Shown: positions 12,120-24,110, counted from the stretch's first letter. The stretch: DNA of 64,000 bases from Sistotremastrum niveocremeum HHB9708 (GCA_001630475.1 KV419410.1:310001-374000); one strand, 5' to 3'. The notes: a model not told the origin generated them from the sequence alone. Numbers and translations are program-made.

Positions 12120-13280
12120 ATGCCCCAACGCGTCACCCAGCTTTCGTTGAGTCCGCTCATGGCCTCCAACCCGAACTTTCCGCCTGGCTTGGATATCGCG
12201 CCTTCTCTTATCCCCGGAGAGCATCAGGATGTTTGGGAGCAGCAGTCAGCTATACAGCGGTTTGGAATAGCGGGCAGAATTTGGTTCGTTGCCCGGTTCG
12301 TCTCTTGAATTTTACTGATGCCACCATAGGGAAGCTGCATATCTATTTGACGAATATCTTGAGCCACCCGAAGGCGTTGAACACGACCCTCCCTGCTCTC
12401 TCATCAAAATTGATGGACGGCCTAAGGTTGTGATTGAATTGGGATCTGGGACCGGTTATGTTGGATTTCGTCTGGCCGAACAGTTGGCGAAGAAGAATCA
12501 CCCGACGTCAAGTGTTGCTCATCGCTTGATCCTCACTGATCTTGAGGATGTCTGCCCATTGCTCGAAGCCAACTGGATTAAAGAACGAGAAAAATTGAAA
12601 ATCTTTGAACAAGCTGACCATCTTTCGGTCGATCTCGCCGTCCTTCCATTACCATGGGGAAGCTATCAGCACGCATCCTCTGTGTATCAATTCCTCCGTT
12701 CGCCTATTAGCTCTTATCCACGGACAGCCAATTCTCCCCCTATCTTCTCGCATATCGTATGCAGTGATCTGGTAGGCTTCTGATCTGCATCTGCGCATGT
12801 ATATAGTTTGGATCGGGCAGCTGAATGTACTCATAGGTTTATTTTCCTCAACTCCTTGCCCCGCTTTTGCGTTCATTATTGCATTTAACATCCAGTCCAT
12901 TCAATCCAGAAGCTCAAGTGATCATCGCTTGTAAGAGTCGTACATGGTTTGCGCATGCCTCGACCTTGCTCATACCGCATCTCTCAGACAAGATCAGGTC
13001 TCTCGAGAAAGAAAACGCGTTCTGGTGTGCGTTTGGACGATGGTTTTCTTTCGAGCCTGTTTTGGTTCGCTCTCGTGAAAGCCAGATGTGGTCACGTCTA
13101 GGCTCTGAAAATTCTGCTTTCATTTTCATCGCACGAAGGAAATTCCGCTCGTTGACCTGGACTGTTCCGCCTGACGACCATAGTCTGCTAAATAATTTAG
13201 GAGATGCCCCTGTGCCGAACGACGGCTCTGATTCATTTGAGACTCTTCTATTAATGGGACTCGACAACATCGAAGCATGA
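12120..13280 (+). CDS. METTL21/Methyltransf_16-type protein methyltransferase
   Basis: Three exons splice to a class-I methyltransferase. Before the fold is GRIWEAAYLFDEYLEPP, the usual entry helix of lysine methyltransferase family 16. Motif I is VVIELGSGTGYVGFRLAEQL, binding S-adenosylmethionine. A post-I acidic strand is HRLILTDLEDVCPLLEAN. The catalytic-face motif is HIVCSDLVYFPQLLAPLL, split by an intron after DL at 12775. Members of this family methylate single lysines on translation factors and chaperones; the target here cannot be told from the sequence. Two in-frame ATGs are possible, 12120 and 12159; the second gives MASNPNFPPGLD and may be the real one. Confidence 0.75.
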
Positions 13281-14365
13281 CATCGAAGCAACAGCGTCAG
13301 CTGACTTTTGTGGCTGGAAGGGTCTCAAATGATCTCAGAGGTTGGGGGAGCTCCTTGAGGTTCCGGCGGGTCCCGCGTTTGCACATCCAATAATTGCATA
13401 TTATTCGATCTTAGCAGTTGATCGGAGATCGAAGTTCCGTCAGGAACGATGCCATGAGTTGCATGGCCGTCGCCGACTTTCGAGATCAGTTGACTTCCCC
13501 ATCTCCGGATCGACCAGCACTTAAGATCGCATTTTTGAGCGTCCAGCGTCGGCGAAATCACCCTATTTCGTGGACGTTCAGCTAGATCTCAAAGTGAGCA
13601 TGCATGATCATGGCCTGCGGCAACATTAGAGTGACGTGTTACAGGGTTTTAGCATTGGTGGCGTATGAAAAATAGCAGTCAGATGTCGCGTTGTCTACCC
13701 TTGACCGCGAAATGCGGTTTATCCGGAAGAACAGATGTGTTTGGTCCAGGCTTCGGCCTGGTTCTTTTGACTGCATGAGAGATCGTTGGGGCTATTGGGC
13801 CGGCAAGGTGACCCAGTTCAAGTGTCTTTGGTGCCTGGAATACGGCTGAATATTGGCGCAGAAATTTCTGATCGACGCTCTGTGGGGTACTCGTGCAATA
13901 TTGAAGCGATTGGGGTCGTTGTCTCTGTCTCATATGGCAAACAGACCCCAGACAGTCTCCGACAATGACGCGGAGCAATGTCGGAGGATTGCTGTTGCGC
14001 TTAGACAGGTAAGGCTTCGCGTCTTCTAGCTTGCTGGAGTGCGAAGAACGTCGAGCGTCCATGTCATCATGGAGAAGTATAGAAGAATTACTATAAACAG
14101 CGTTCGTCTTCCCGCGTTCTAAGTCAGTCAAATGTTGAATTATTGGGCTAACTAGAAACAGGGGGCTCATGTTTCACAATGCATCACGTTCACTCAGATC
14201 TGCTATGGCACATGGCCTTGTAGTCCCTGAGTGCAATATTTGTGCCGGGGAAAACCGGGCGACGACGCCTTTGAAGTCTCTCCGCTGCTTCCTCGGTCCG
14301 CTGACGATGATCATGGGGCTACCACTTTCTCGATCTAGAATTATTCTGAGAAGGACTGCAAATTC
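13281..14365. other. Intergenic region, nothing recognised
   Basis: This 1.1-kb gap precedes the carboxylesterase. A 163-codon frame on the minus strand (13679-14170) is open but resembles nothing I know and has no low-complexity or motif support, so I do not call it a gene. The last few hundred bases are likely the promoter of the esterase. Confidence 0.4.
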
Positions 14366-14366
14366 C

Positions 14367-14375
14367 TATATTTAT
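14367..14375 (+). promoter_or_regulatory. Probable TATA box of the carboxylesterase
   Basis: The sequence tatatttat lies 47-55 bp before the start codon at 14422. It is followed by a CT-rich stretch with several CTC/TTC motifs, as expected for a fungal core promoter with a short leader. Confidence 0.55.
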
Positions 14376-14421
14376 TGGCTCTCCACACCCCAGTCTCTTC
14401 ACCCCGCACTCTTCCCCAGAG

Positions 14422-16797
14422 ATGGTTCAGCTTCGCTCCAGTCTCCAGCTTGCTGCTGCTGTCACCGTCTTGAGCGCTAGGGCGACTTTGGCAACTCCTA
14501 CTCCTGCTTCTGTCGGATCCGACCTCAACTTCATCTTCCCCAATGACCTCAACTGTTCGTCTTGCCTTCTATCATATCATTATCCTCTCTTGACACTTTT
14601 ACAGGGCCAACGGCTGGCGCTCATTTGAGCACTATCCTCATCTCCGCTCGCAGTAATGCCGACGCCATCACTGCCTGTGGAAAGCTCTCGGAGGGCCTGC
14701 TCTTGTCGAACGGCACCTACTTCAAGTCCGACATCGAGAACGTCCTAAATTACCGTGTCCTCGAAGGTGACTCCATCCTCGAGCAGTACTGGATCGCTTC
14801 CTCGAAGAAAGGCGTCTGCGAGGCCGTCTCTCACCTCGGCATACTCCCTCTTCCATGTGACCTCAAGCTCCCCGCTTTCTGTTCGTCGAGTGCACCTAAC
14901 AAGGTCTCCGGCTCCACCGATCTCTCTACTCAGTGGCAGACCGAGGTCACCTCTGGCAAGCTCCAGGTCACTGGGTGTGTTCTTGTCTTTTCCTCTGCGC
15001 TCTAGATCCATCTCATTCATTGCGTGCTTTCAGAACTCGCGACCATCTTTCCTTCCGTTTCCTCGGTATTCCCTACGCCGACCCCTTCCAGCGATGGACC
15101 TACTCCAGCGTCTACAGTGGAAGCGGTGCCATCAATGCCCTCAACTTTGGAAACCATTGTTACCAACTCTACAGCGGTGGTAGCGAGGACTGCTTATTCC
15201 TCAACATCTTCACTCCTTACCTGCCCAATCCATCTACCAAGAGCAAGAGCTTGAAGCCCGTTATGTTCTGGATCCACGGTGGTGCTTTCACTGGTGGTGA
15301 AGGAAGCGACGGTATCTTCGACGGTGGTAACCTCGCTAGTCGTGGTGATGTAGTTGTTGTGACTATCAACTATCGGTAAGTTTTACTTTCTACGTCGAAT
15401 CCAATATTTCTAACACCGTTCATAGTCTGAGCACTCTCGGTTTCTTGGCTTTGAACGATGGCGTCACCAACGGCAACTACGGTTTGGCTGACATGGTACT
15501 GTTGTCTCCTTCACATCTTATGAATGCCAATTGACACGCGTCATAGATCACCGCTCTCAAATGGGTGCAAGAGCACATCGCTGACTTCGGTGGTGACCCC
15601 AGCCGTGTCACTATCTTTGGTCAATCAGCCGGTGCAGGTGCTGTCCGTGCGTTGCTTGCCGCTCCTCCTGCCTTCGGTCTCTACACTGGTGCTATCGCCG
15701 AATCTAACCTTGATGGATTCGGTTATGCTTCCACCTACTCGAACTACTACACCATCGCTCAGGAGGTCTCCGTTGCTGCTGGTCCTCTCGTCACCGCAGT
15801 TGGATGTTCCGGCGCCTCTAATGTTCTTGCCTGTCTCCGTGCCGTTCCCGCCCAGACCCTCATCTCTGCGCCTACTGCTCCCAGGTATGTTGCGATCTGA
15901 TTCATGGACGTTGAAATACTCATGATGCTCCCAGATTCATCGTCGTCGACGGCAAATACATCCAGACTAACCAGCTCGAGGTCAACGGCAAAGGTCCTGC
16001 CAACAAGAATGCTCACGTTATCTTCGGATGGATGGAAGACGATGGTGCCGACTTCATCGGCTCATACCCCGCTGCTGGTACCACTGCCGCAAGTGCCATC
16101 GCTGCCGTTGGGTACGTATAAGACTTATATATATTGACGGCCATTAATCTCAATTCTCTCTGAATATAGCATCAGCTCTACTGAGACGAGCTCGATCTTG
16201 TCTTCCGGTCTCTTCCCCGTCCCCAACGGCGCCAACTCTACCCTCGACGTCTTCAACGTCACTAGCCGTGTTGCTACTGATGGCGAGTTCCGTTGTCTCG
16301 ACCAAGCCACCGTCGCCGCTGCCGCCAAGCACAACGTCTTCCAGTCCGTCTGGACCTACGAATTCCAGAAGAGTTACGACGGTTACGAGCCCTTCCCCGC
16401 CGTCTGCGAGCCCCCCAAGACTGCCACCCACCCCAACGGTGACCCTTCTCAGCCCTACTTCAAGTGCCACTCCGGTGAACTCTACTACGTCTTCGGTTCC
16501 CTCGGCCAATCCCAACTTCCCTTCCGTGACTCCAACGATCTCCTCTTCTCCCAGTTGAGTGTCGACGCATGGACCGCCTTCGCTCGCACCTACAACCCCA
16601 ACCCCTCCGCTGCATTCCTCATCGCCAGAGGATACTCTACCACCGCCGATGCCCTCCTCAAATACGGCACTTGGCAACCCGTCACTCCTTCCAACCCTCG
16701 CCCTTTGAGAATCCTCGACGTTCCTTTGAAACAGGTTGGCTACCTCGAACAGCCTCAGTGCAACCTCCTTGGATATCCCATCTCCTACTATTATTGA
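14422..16797 (+). CDS. Secreted type-B carboxylesterase/lipase
   Basis: The protein begins with a signal peptide (MVQLRSSLQLAAAVTVLSAR and a small-residue cleavage region ATLATP). The alpha/beta-hydrolase body follows: FRFLGIPYADPF, the SEDCLFLNIFTP block, the oxyanion-hole motif VMFWIHGGAF, and the nucleophile elbow VTIFGQSAGAGAVR with catalytic Ser. The acid is probably in GWMEDDGADF and the His in FKCHSGELYYVFG. The N-terminal 130 residues before the fold are an extension seen in some basidiomycete esterases. About six short introns interrupt the gene, each in frame with conserved blocks on both sides. Such enzymes hydrolyse esters or lipids outside the cell; the substrate is not evident. 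Strong codon bias (many CTC, TCC, GTC) suggests high expression. Confidence 0.88.
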
Positions 16798-18229
16798 TCT
16801 CTTCTCAAACTCTTTTGGGCCGCAGGGTCTCTTTCGCAGTGTTGTAAAAAGTATACTAGCAGTACCTGGGACTTTCTAGTATAATGGATGTATGTGTTCA
16901 TGAAATAACAAATATGTACCTCGAGTATTTCTAACAATCTTGATCGAAAGCCACCGACGAATAGTGGGTCGAGAGAATCGTTATCTTGTGATGAACGTCA
17001 AGATGTATTAGATCATATTATTGATGACATCGCACAGAACACGATGCATGAGTACAAAATCAGATGAGCATCCTCATTGAGACACGAGGGATGAGGAGAG
17101 TAATCAGTCTCGACTCGGAGAAGCTACCGTTCTGACCATAACGTATTGGAAGGCTTCCGAAGGAAACGCTCAAAGCTGGTGAACAAGATATAGAGGCACG
17201 TCTGGAAATCTAGAGATCGAATAGAAAAGTTCATGGGTTTGACATTGTGCAGTGATGCAGGACAGAATGAGGAATCCAGCGAACTAGCCTGCGAGGCGAA
17301 TAGAGTGCTCAGGTATCGAACGACGTGACAGCGACGCGACAATCCAGCTCGTTAGCTAGAAGAATGGCATTGACGAGTTGGAATTATGTTTTGAATGGCA
17401 GGATTGAGAGAGAAAGTACAGTAGTGGTGAGTCGCTCGCTGGTTCAAGTGAGACATCGGGGGAGGAGCAATCGACGACGACGTAGATGCGCTCTCTCAGA
17501 GGGACATACTAAGTAGGGAGACGCGTATTAGCACATGATTTGCTGATGGAAAGCTTCAGTGGACCGCCAGGGGCTTGGGACCGTCCAGGATGATGTGGTC
17601 GACGCCGTCAGCTGGCCTCCCCGGTAGCATCTGCTATATCACGACAAATCGATGAATTCAGGCCCAGTTTCCTCGAGAATCTCGATAAAAATCCTAAGCT
17701 GATCACTATTTCACAGGTATGACAAGCTGGACACACAAAATGTCGGCCCCAGTATCTCACATATAGCACCCCCGCCTTTCCAGCATCCCTCGCCCCATTA
17801 CTATATCTGGCAACACCGATTCCGAGTGCGATAGGCGAGCGACGACGACGAAAGCGAGCAAGTCAGAAAGCAGATGCAGCCTCGAAACCTTTCGGCTTGG
17901 AGAGCTGCAGTCGATAGGAGAAAAACAGTGCAAAAAATAGGGCGAGAACGGAGTCACGAGGATCACCAGCGCCAATCAGCGGGGAAACCCCTGAGCCATC
18001 AAATGAGGACCCTGCATTCGTCATTTCGCTTCCCCGTGACTTCTAGCGCTCGCCACTGACTTTCCTTTCCCGTCTCGACCACCTCCTCGTCGAGTCTATG
18101 TCGTTTTCGCTCGTCCAGCGGCCAGGTCGTGAAAACACCTCCCAATAAGGAAGGATCGGATACTCGGATGCAGTATATCATCTCGTCAATTTTCAATCTC
18201 CGCTCTCTCCAACAACGCTTTGTTCTACG
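16798..18229. other. Intergenic region, nothing recognised
   Basis: I see no convincing gene in this 1.4-kb stretch between the esterase and the coiled-coil protein. The final 200 bp before 18230 is rich in CT tracts (ctccgctctctcc) and is likely the leader of the next gene. Confidence 0.4.
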
Positions 18230-19135
18230 ATGAGCATTTTTACTTCGCAACTCGGGTTCTTCCGTGGTTCCGACATTTACATGCTACATCCCGCGTTGTT
18301 CGGCCTCGGCCCTTTCGCACTCATTGCTTTTGCAATGCTTTTCTTCTTCGCTGCATTTGCGGCGGTTTTCACGGTGGTTTGGGGGGTTTTGAGAGTCGCG
18401 GACGTGGTGGTCGCGGCGTGCTTCGCTGTCGACGTCGCCCATGCTCGACAGACCGTTGAGGTTTTCTCTTCAGGTTCCGGGGCTGGGCAACGTGCAGCGG
18501 AGTTGGAGAAGGAGGTGGAGGTGTTGAGGCGGTTGTTGGCGGAGCGGGATGCGCAGGCGGCGGCTGCGGCGAGGGAGGCAGCGGAGGCCAAGGGGAAGTT
18601 GGCGGCAGTGGAGGCGAGGGTGGTGGAGCTGGAGAGTGCGGTGGGTAAGCTGGAGGGGGAGGCGAAGGACCAGAAGATGGCCGTTGGTCTGCTTAAGGCA
18701 GAGAACCAATGGCTGTCTTCTATGGTCGAGAGTGGGGAGTCGGATGCGGAGACGGAGGTTGGGGAGGAGGAGGTCGAGGAGAAGGTAGTTGAGGAGGTCG
18801 AGGTTGTCGAGACCGTTTCCGTGGTCGTCGACGCAGGTAAGTGCGAGGCGGTGGATGGTGTGGATGCGAGGATCACCGCTGCTCTGCTCAAGGCAGAGCA
18901 ACGGTGGTTGTATGCGCATGCCGGCGACGCTGACGGCAGGGGCGATTTGGAGGTGCCGCGCGTCTTTGTGATCCCACCTGGCCCGGATTCTGCTGCGGTG
19001 GACGCCGACTTGTTGTGGGATGGAGTGGCGATGAGTAATGGGAGGTATTACTCGCCGGCGGTGGTGGATGAGTCGAGGCTGTGTGCCGAGGACTGGCGGT
19101 GGATGTATCCGAGGGAGGCGGACTCGGATGAGTAG
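18230..19135 (+). CDS. Orphan membrane-anchored coiled-coil protein
   Basis: A single uninterrupted exon of 301 codons, unusual here where most genes are split. Residues about 25-65 are strongly hydrophobic (GPFALIAFAMLFFFAAFAA then VFTVVWGVLRVADVVVAAC) and probably form one or two membrane segments. Residues about 85-155 form an Ala/Glu-rich coiled coil (ELEKEVEVLRRLLAERD and on). A Glu/Val-rich acidic stretch follows (VGEEEVEEKVVEEVEVVE). A short motif recurs: LLKAENQWLSSM near residue 157 and LLKAEQRWLYAH near 225, which hints at an internal duplication. The C-terminus ends in DWRWMYPREADSDE. I recognise no family. The GC-rich, GAG/GTG-biased codon use differs from the neighbours. It may be a lineage-specific gene. 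Confidence 0.6.
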   Translation: MSIFTSQLGFFRGSDIYMLHPALFGLGPFALIAFAMLFFFAAFAAVFTVVWGVLRVADVVVAACFAVDVAHARQTVEVFSSGSGAGQRAAELEKEVEVLRRLLAERDAQAAAAAREAAEAKGKLAAVEARVVELESAVGKLEGEAKDQKMAVGLLKAENQWLSSMVESGESDAETEVGEEEVEEKVVEEVEVVETVSVVVDAGKCEAVDGVDARITAALLKAEQRWLYAHAGDADGRGDLEVPRVFVIPPGPDSAAVDADLLWDGVAMSNGRYYSPAVVDESRLCAEDWRWMYPREADSDE

Positions 19136-20476
19136 TTGAAGGTAAGTCAAAAGGTAAGTGGGGGAGGGTTAGTCTTCTTTTTTTCTCTCTCTTTCGTTTA
19201 CGGTAGGATTCTTTCTTTCTTTTTCTCTTTTTATGGTAGGCTTCTTTCTCCTTTCTTCCTTTATTTTAAGGTATATTTCGTTCGTTCGTTCGTTTTCTTT
19301 CTCGTTCTCGGGTAGGCGTCTTCCTTTCTTTCTTTGTTTCTTTCTTTCTTTGGGTTCATCCCCATCTCCCCATACCTGCTATACTCCTCCATCGTCGGTA
19401 CGTTTTTCTGCTCTATTCGTGCTAACCCGCCATACTTAAGGTGCACCCTACATCTGGGTGCACCATCCGACCCCCTGCCTCGCTTCGGCTAGGCTTCACT
19501 CTCCTCCCGTCGAGTTGAAAGCCTATGTCGGATCGAGGACACCCATCATCGATAAGTCCATTCAACTTTCACTAGCATACAATGACAGTACTGATACTTC
19601 CGACAGAGATTTTCTCAATTTCGCCCCTCTCCTCCGGCCTGGGTGATTTTCCGATCTCTCTAACATAAGTGTTCAAGTTTATCATGCATATATTTGTGCT
19701 CTTGAGTAGATAGTCTGTCCAAAGTAGCCAGTTCCAACATCGACTCGTTGAAAATCTCATATTCATCCACACGATGGACCGATCAATATCCTTCGTTCAA
19801 GTCGTCGCTGATTCACTGACCATCGAAATCGCTCGGCGAACCTAAGTACTCTATGATCACGTTGCTTTTGTCTCACCTTTCCTTCGTTCGGCGTTTATGA
19901 ACCGATCGTCTGTAAATATCAGCGCACTCAAAGATATATAATTCATTCTACCCCTGTCTACTGCTCGTGCTAAATAATGACCACCATAAGCAAGCGTACG
20001 CCAAATCCCCGGCTCAGCATTCAATTCATTCCCGACGAACCCTCGAACCCTCAAGGGCTTAGACTCAGGTACTGTACTCAGGGGTAAATGCATTAATGAT
20101 CGTCAGGGCCCCACTCCTCGACGCGGAGTGGAGTGGCTCAAGGCTAAAACTGCTTAAAGCCAAATAGTCATCGATCGCCTCGGCTCAACGTCAACGAAGC
20201 GTCGATCTCATTCGCGAATCCAGAAGCCGGGTCCCTCAATGAGACTTAAGTTTTGGTAACGAACAGGCTTAAATTAAAGAATGGACGCCGTCCGATGACA
20301 GTACTGTGTACGAGCAAGCACGATGGATGAGTGACGAGGGTCAAAAAGGGTATTGCGAAAAACAACTTCTAAATATCGAAGAACATCCGCATTAATATAA
20401 CTAACATAACCAAAAGATGAACTTCATAGATGGGCCCTAACCGACTAATCGACTAAAGACGAGAAAAAGAAGGGAA
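19136..20476. other. Intergenic region with pyrimidine-rich tract
   Basis: About 19170-19350 is a T/C-rich low-complexity tract with degenerate ttct and ttcg repeats (ttcgttcgttcgttcg near 19278). Nothing beyond this and the hairpin at 19440 is recognisable; no gene is supported. The right part is the 3' flank of the phosphate transporter. Confidence 0.5.
19440..19464. repeat. Perfect 9-bp inverted repeat (hairpin)
   Basis: The arms GGTGCACCC and GGGTGCACC are perfect reverse complements separated by a 7-base loop (tacatct). Each arm also contains the 8-bp palindrome GGTGCACC. It lies 300 bp after the coiled-coil gene and 1 kb from the phosphate transporter end, so it could be an RNA hairpin in a 3' region or a protein-binding site. 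Confidence 0.6.
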
Positions 20477-22454
20477 TTATGCGACTTCCTTTTCACGGGT
20501 GGTAGTAGGGACGATGATATCGGTCGCATCGCCCGCGATACCGCTGATGAATCCGTGTTGGTCTTCGTTGGAGAGGTCTTCGAGGGTACGTTGTTTGGTT
20601 TCGGGGATGAGGAGGGTGGAGAATACACCGGTCAACATGAACAGCGCGAAGATCTCAAGACTGCAAAATCATCAGTGATAATTCAGAGACAGAGAGGGAA
20701 AGACGAACATATGTTTGACCCATGCAGACGAGCCAGGCGCACCACCGCGATCCTTAAGCTGGGCAAATCCAACCTGGGCAATGATAGCACCAAGCTTGCC
20801 AGACGCAGCCGAGATACCATGTGCAGTTGATCGGTAACGGGTAGGGAAGACTTCACCCGGGATGACGAATGTAGTAGTATTAGGTCCGAAATTCTGGAAG
20901 AAGTTGGCCATGCAGTAAAGGAATGTGAATGCTTTGCGTCCAGGATCGGTCTTTTGCATCGCGTCGTATCCGAAGCCTTCAATCATCAAATTAGCCCAAC
21001 GAAGAAAGAGGGGAAGGGAGAAGGGACGTACCCATGCATGCGAAGATGATAGTGAGGAGCACGAAACCCATCAATTGAATAGGCTTACGGCCCCATGAAT
21101 CGATAAGGAGGAACGTAGCCCAATATCCAGGAATAAGACCCCCGACGGAAAGGACGATATTCCCAACCGAGATATTACGAAGGTTAGTGTAAATCCCCAA
21201 CGAACCCGTCTGCTTCGGCTTTCCGAATCCAATAGCTTGAAGGACGATGGAGGAATTGAGACCGAGCCCGTAGAAGGCGATGTCGAGGGCGAACCAGGAG
21301 TATGAAGTTCCCAAAAGGACCTTTCCGTTCTCCCATTTTCCGAAATGTTGGAGGAAGTCGCGGCGGGTTGCTTTGGGCGCCTGGACGCGCTGAACGACGG
21401 CATCGGGGTCGACGACGAAGTTGCCGTTGGTAAGGAAGTTATCGACGTCCTGAGAAGCCTGCTTGACATTTCGCTCGATATCCATCGTGAAACGGGGAGT
21501 TTCAGGGATAGTAAGACGGAAGTAAAGAGCAATAGCACCAGGGACGGCACCGAGACCGATGAGAAGACGCCACAGGAAATCGACATGTTTAGGATCCGTA
21601 GGTGAGTCGGCTACGATCTGCTTCTTGAATGCGGAAACGACGACGGTGGAGACGATCGCAGCGGCGAGTTGACCCCATCCTTGAGAAGCAAAGACGGCAG
21701 TCATCATCCTTCCGCGGATATGGGTGGATGCGAATTCGGAGGAGATGACGGCGGAGAGGGGATAGTCGCCTCCGATACCGACGCCCATTATGAATCGCCA
21801 GACGACGAGGACACCGATGATGTTGACTGCGTGTGCTTCGCCTGAGACTGCTTGACCGAATGTACCGATGATGATGATCATCAATTCAATTCCATCTAGG
21901 AGAATATTAGAAAATGAATGGGAATGAGGGGGGAAACGTACACATGCGCTTGCGGCCCACAAGATCTGCGAGCCATCCGAAGAGGAGTTGACCGACGAGA
22001 GTACCACAGGGAGTAGCGACCTTGACACCCAGATCCTGGTTTTTAGGCAAGCTGCTAGCGTGGTCTGCGACATAGTCAGAAAGAGTCGAATAAGACGAAT
22101 GTATGCGCACTTTTGGTATAGACGTATCCCAACATCGTCGAAGCGATGTTAATCTATATGTAAAGATTAGATAAAATCGGCTATCGGGATCAGGGACGGG
22201 GCGCACGGCAAAGATATCATAGGCATCAGTGAAGAAACTACGTGGCAATCAGATTAGTTTGTTGATAAGAGAAAATGGACATACCCAACACCAGCGACGA
22301 CACAGACTTTGGCGTGGAACCAGGAGAAGCGAGCATTGTCGACTTCAGAGAGGGCAGCACGACGACGCTCATCAAGGGAGAGAGCGACGCCCTTGTTATG
22401 AGAGTCGACGTCGGAGCCGTCAAGCTTGTTCTGCTGGTAGATAGCTTCAGCCAT
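20477..22454 (-). CDS. PHO84-type phosphate:proton symporter
   Basis: Starting at ATG 22454, the protein opens [20 protein letters not shown] and then reads [20 protein letters not shown] and [20 protein letters not shown], the signature entry of Pho84-type MFS transporters. Further blocks are [40 protein letters not shown], the central loop [16 protein letters not shown], and [20 protein letters not shown]. It ends after REKEVA. The expected 12-helix MFS arrangement and the phosphate-family motif GGDYPLSA are both present. It would import inorganic phosphate with protons at the plasma membrane. At least five introns interrupt it. Phosphate-responsive control is likely from the family, but I saw no clear CACGTG site in the first few hundred bases upstream. 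Confidence 0.88.
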
Positions 22455-23552
22455 TGATGACGGGCGTGAGCGTGAGGGACAGGACAGGACAGGGAGCAAG
22501 CGTTGGTGTGGACAGGGAAGGTCTTATAAGGCGCCCGGAAGTCGAACGAGGGTTACAAATTTTCATGATCGATAATCGAATCGCGGCGGTGGTTTGTTCA
22601 CTGGAGCGAGTCGCGGCCAATCACTCGAGCTTGGAGGAGCAACGTTCGTGCCTAACAGGGACAAATAGATGCCTTTTTTGGATGAACGTGTCAGGTACGG
22701 ATCTCGGCAGGAGGGGAGCCGGGTGTGTTCTCCCAAGTGGTATTCAAGTATTCAGGTGGTTCGCGATCTTCATGCGGACAGGCACACAGTCTTCTTAGTT
22801 CTCACGTATGTGCTCGCTGACATTGACGACAATGTCGAGAAATAAAAGTTTTGGTAGTAGCTACGATGGATGCACTGACAATTGAAATGGTGGCTACACA
22901 TGCACTGTCTCCTCTCCAAGGCCGTGATCGAATGGGGTCCCACGAAGGTGTCTCCTGTACGGATTGCCGAGCTGGAGCCGCCGCAGACACGGCCACACCA
23001 ACGCCCGAAGATGACTGGAATAGGAGAGAGACTCCCAATGAGAAGAAGTGATTTGGGTCGCCATGTGCAGCGCTGTGCAGGAGACGACGGATCCATTTAC
23101 CCTCGTGGACTAGTGCTATGATTAACGTTGTATTTGATATGGATGCCGGACCCCTGTTTGAATAAATGGTGTCGTAAATTGAGGTGTCAAGGTCGGATCT
23201 CGCTGGATCTCGGGCAAGGACCGGGAAGTGAGTGCGAGGGACCAGGCCCAGGGGATTGGGTGAATATATGCGTGAGCACTGCGGATAGCGGTGAGCTAGG
23301 ACGAAAGGAGGGTCGAGGGTTGCCAGAGAAACGATACATTCGTGGTTAGGTCATCGGTCGATGAGAGAAGATGGAGTGCGGATCTGGTGGAGAGGAGAGA
23401 GCCGGTTTGACACGGAATAGAGAGAAAAAAGGGGAGAAAGCCAAGAGATGAACGTTCGTGGTGGCACGCGAGCAGAGTGGCGAGTCAGATCGACAGCTCC
23501 GATCGTCAGAATCTAGAGCAACTCAGTCAAAGCCTCGGCTACAACGGAACAC
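22455..23552. other. Intergenic region between phosphate transporter and acidic protein
   Basis: The part next to 22454 is the transporter promoter and holds a short tandem run (ggacaggacagg near 22480). The rest shows no gene. A plus-strand open frame at 23458-23811 is an antisense shadow of the acidic protein gene. Confidence 0.4.
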
Positions 23553-24071
23553 TCACCAGTCCACATCCACTTCTCCCTCCTCGTCCTCGTCCCGCTTTCT
23601 CTTCCCGGTCACCCGATCGCCGAATAGCCGGCCAGTGAGCAGAGTGTCAATCGACGTCGCCAGCGATTCAGCAGCTTCCACGCCAAAACTGCCTGCACGC
23701 ATCGAACTCGTCAACAACTCCAACACACTCTTCCCCGTCCCCGGCACAGAAAGCGACCAAAACGCCTCCATCGCATCCGTATCTCCCGCCAACTCACTCA
23801 ACACCCCATAAATCCCCTCTAGCACCGCTCGCTCAGCCGGAGTCGGGACATGAGCAGTCGAAATCGGAGTCGTCTCGTACGCCTTTGCGATATCCGCCCA
23901 CAACGCATCTCCCAACAATCTCGCAACAGCTTCAGCCTGCGCATCAGGATCATCATCATCCTCTCCCGAAGCATCTGCATCCGAGTCCTCGCTGCTGCTC
24001 ACTTCACTCTCCCCCTCTGCATCCGCGTCCATCTTGTCTTCTTCCTTGACTGCAATGCTCGGTTGAGACAT
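23553..24071 (-). CDS. Acidic protein of unknown function
   Basis: Starting at ATG 24071 this is one exon of about 172 residues. The first 55 residues are highly acidic (SEVSSSEDSDADASGEDDDD). A folded-looking helical part follows: QAEAVARLLGDALWADIAKA, ERAVLEGIYGVLSELAGDTD and SVLELLTSSMRAGSFGVEAA. The tail is basic then acidic (TGKRKRDEDEEGEVDVD), with KRKRD a possible nuclear-localisation signal. I recognise no family. The stop TGA at 23553 overlaps a donor-like GTGAGT; using that donor with the acceptor near 23512 would also stop at once. Its start is only 39 bp from the HEN1 start on the other strand. A nuclear chromatin- or RNA-related role is a guess from composition. Confidence 0.6.
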   Translation of the reverse strand: MSQPSIAVKEEDKMDADAEGESEVSSSEDSDADASGEDDDDPDAQAEAVARLLGDALWADIAKAYETTPISTAHVPTPAERAVLEGIYGVLSELAGDTDAMEAFWSLSVPGTGKSVLELLTSSMRAGSFGVEAAESLATSIDTLLTGRLFGDRVTGKRKRDEDEEGEVDVDW

Positions 24072-24110
24072 CTTGTCGGAATACGGATCCTTCCGATCAA
24101 CTTCAAGTCC

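Noticed and set aside
13679-14170. 163-codon minus-strand frame upstream of the carboxylesterase
   Set aside because: No recognisable motif, no splice context, and it overlaps the likely promoter of a clear gene.
16150-16677. 175-codon Gly/Val-rich minus-strand frame inside the carboxylesterase
   Set aside because: It is an antisense shadow of strongly biased codons in a well-supported gene.
18277-19150. Long open frames (204 and 226 codons) antisense to the coiled-coil gene
   Set aside because: They mirror the GC-rich, GAG/GTG-biased codons of the plus-strand frame and give Ser/Thr- or Leu/His-rich translations with no fold.
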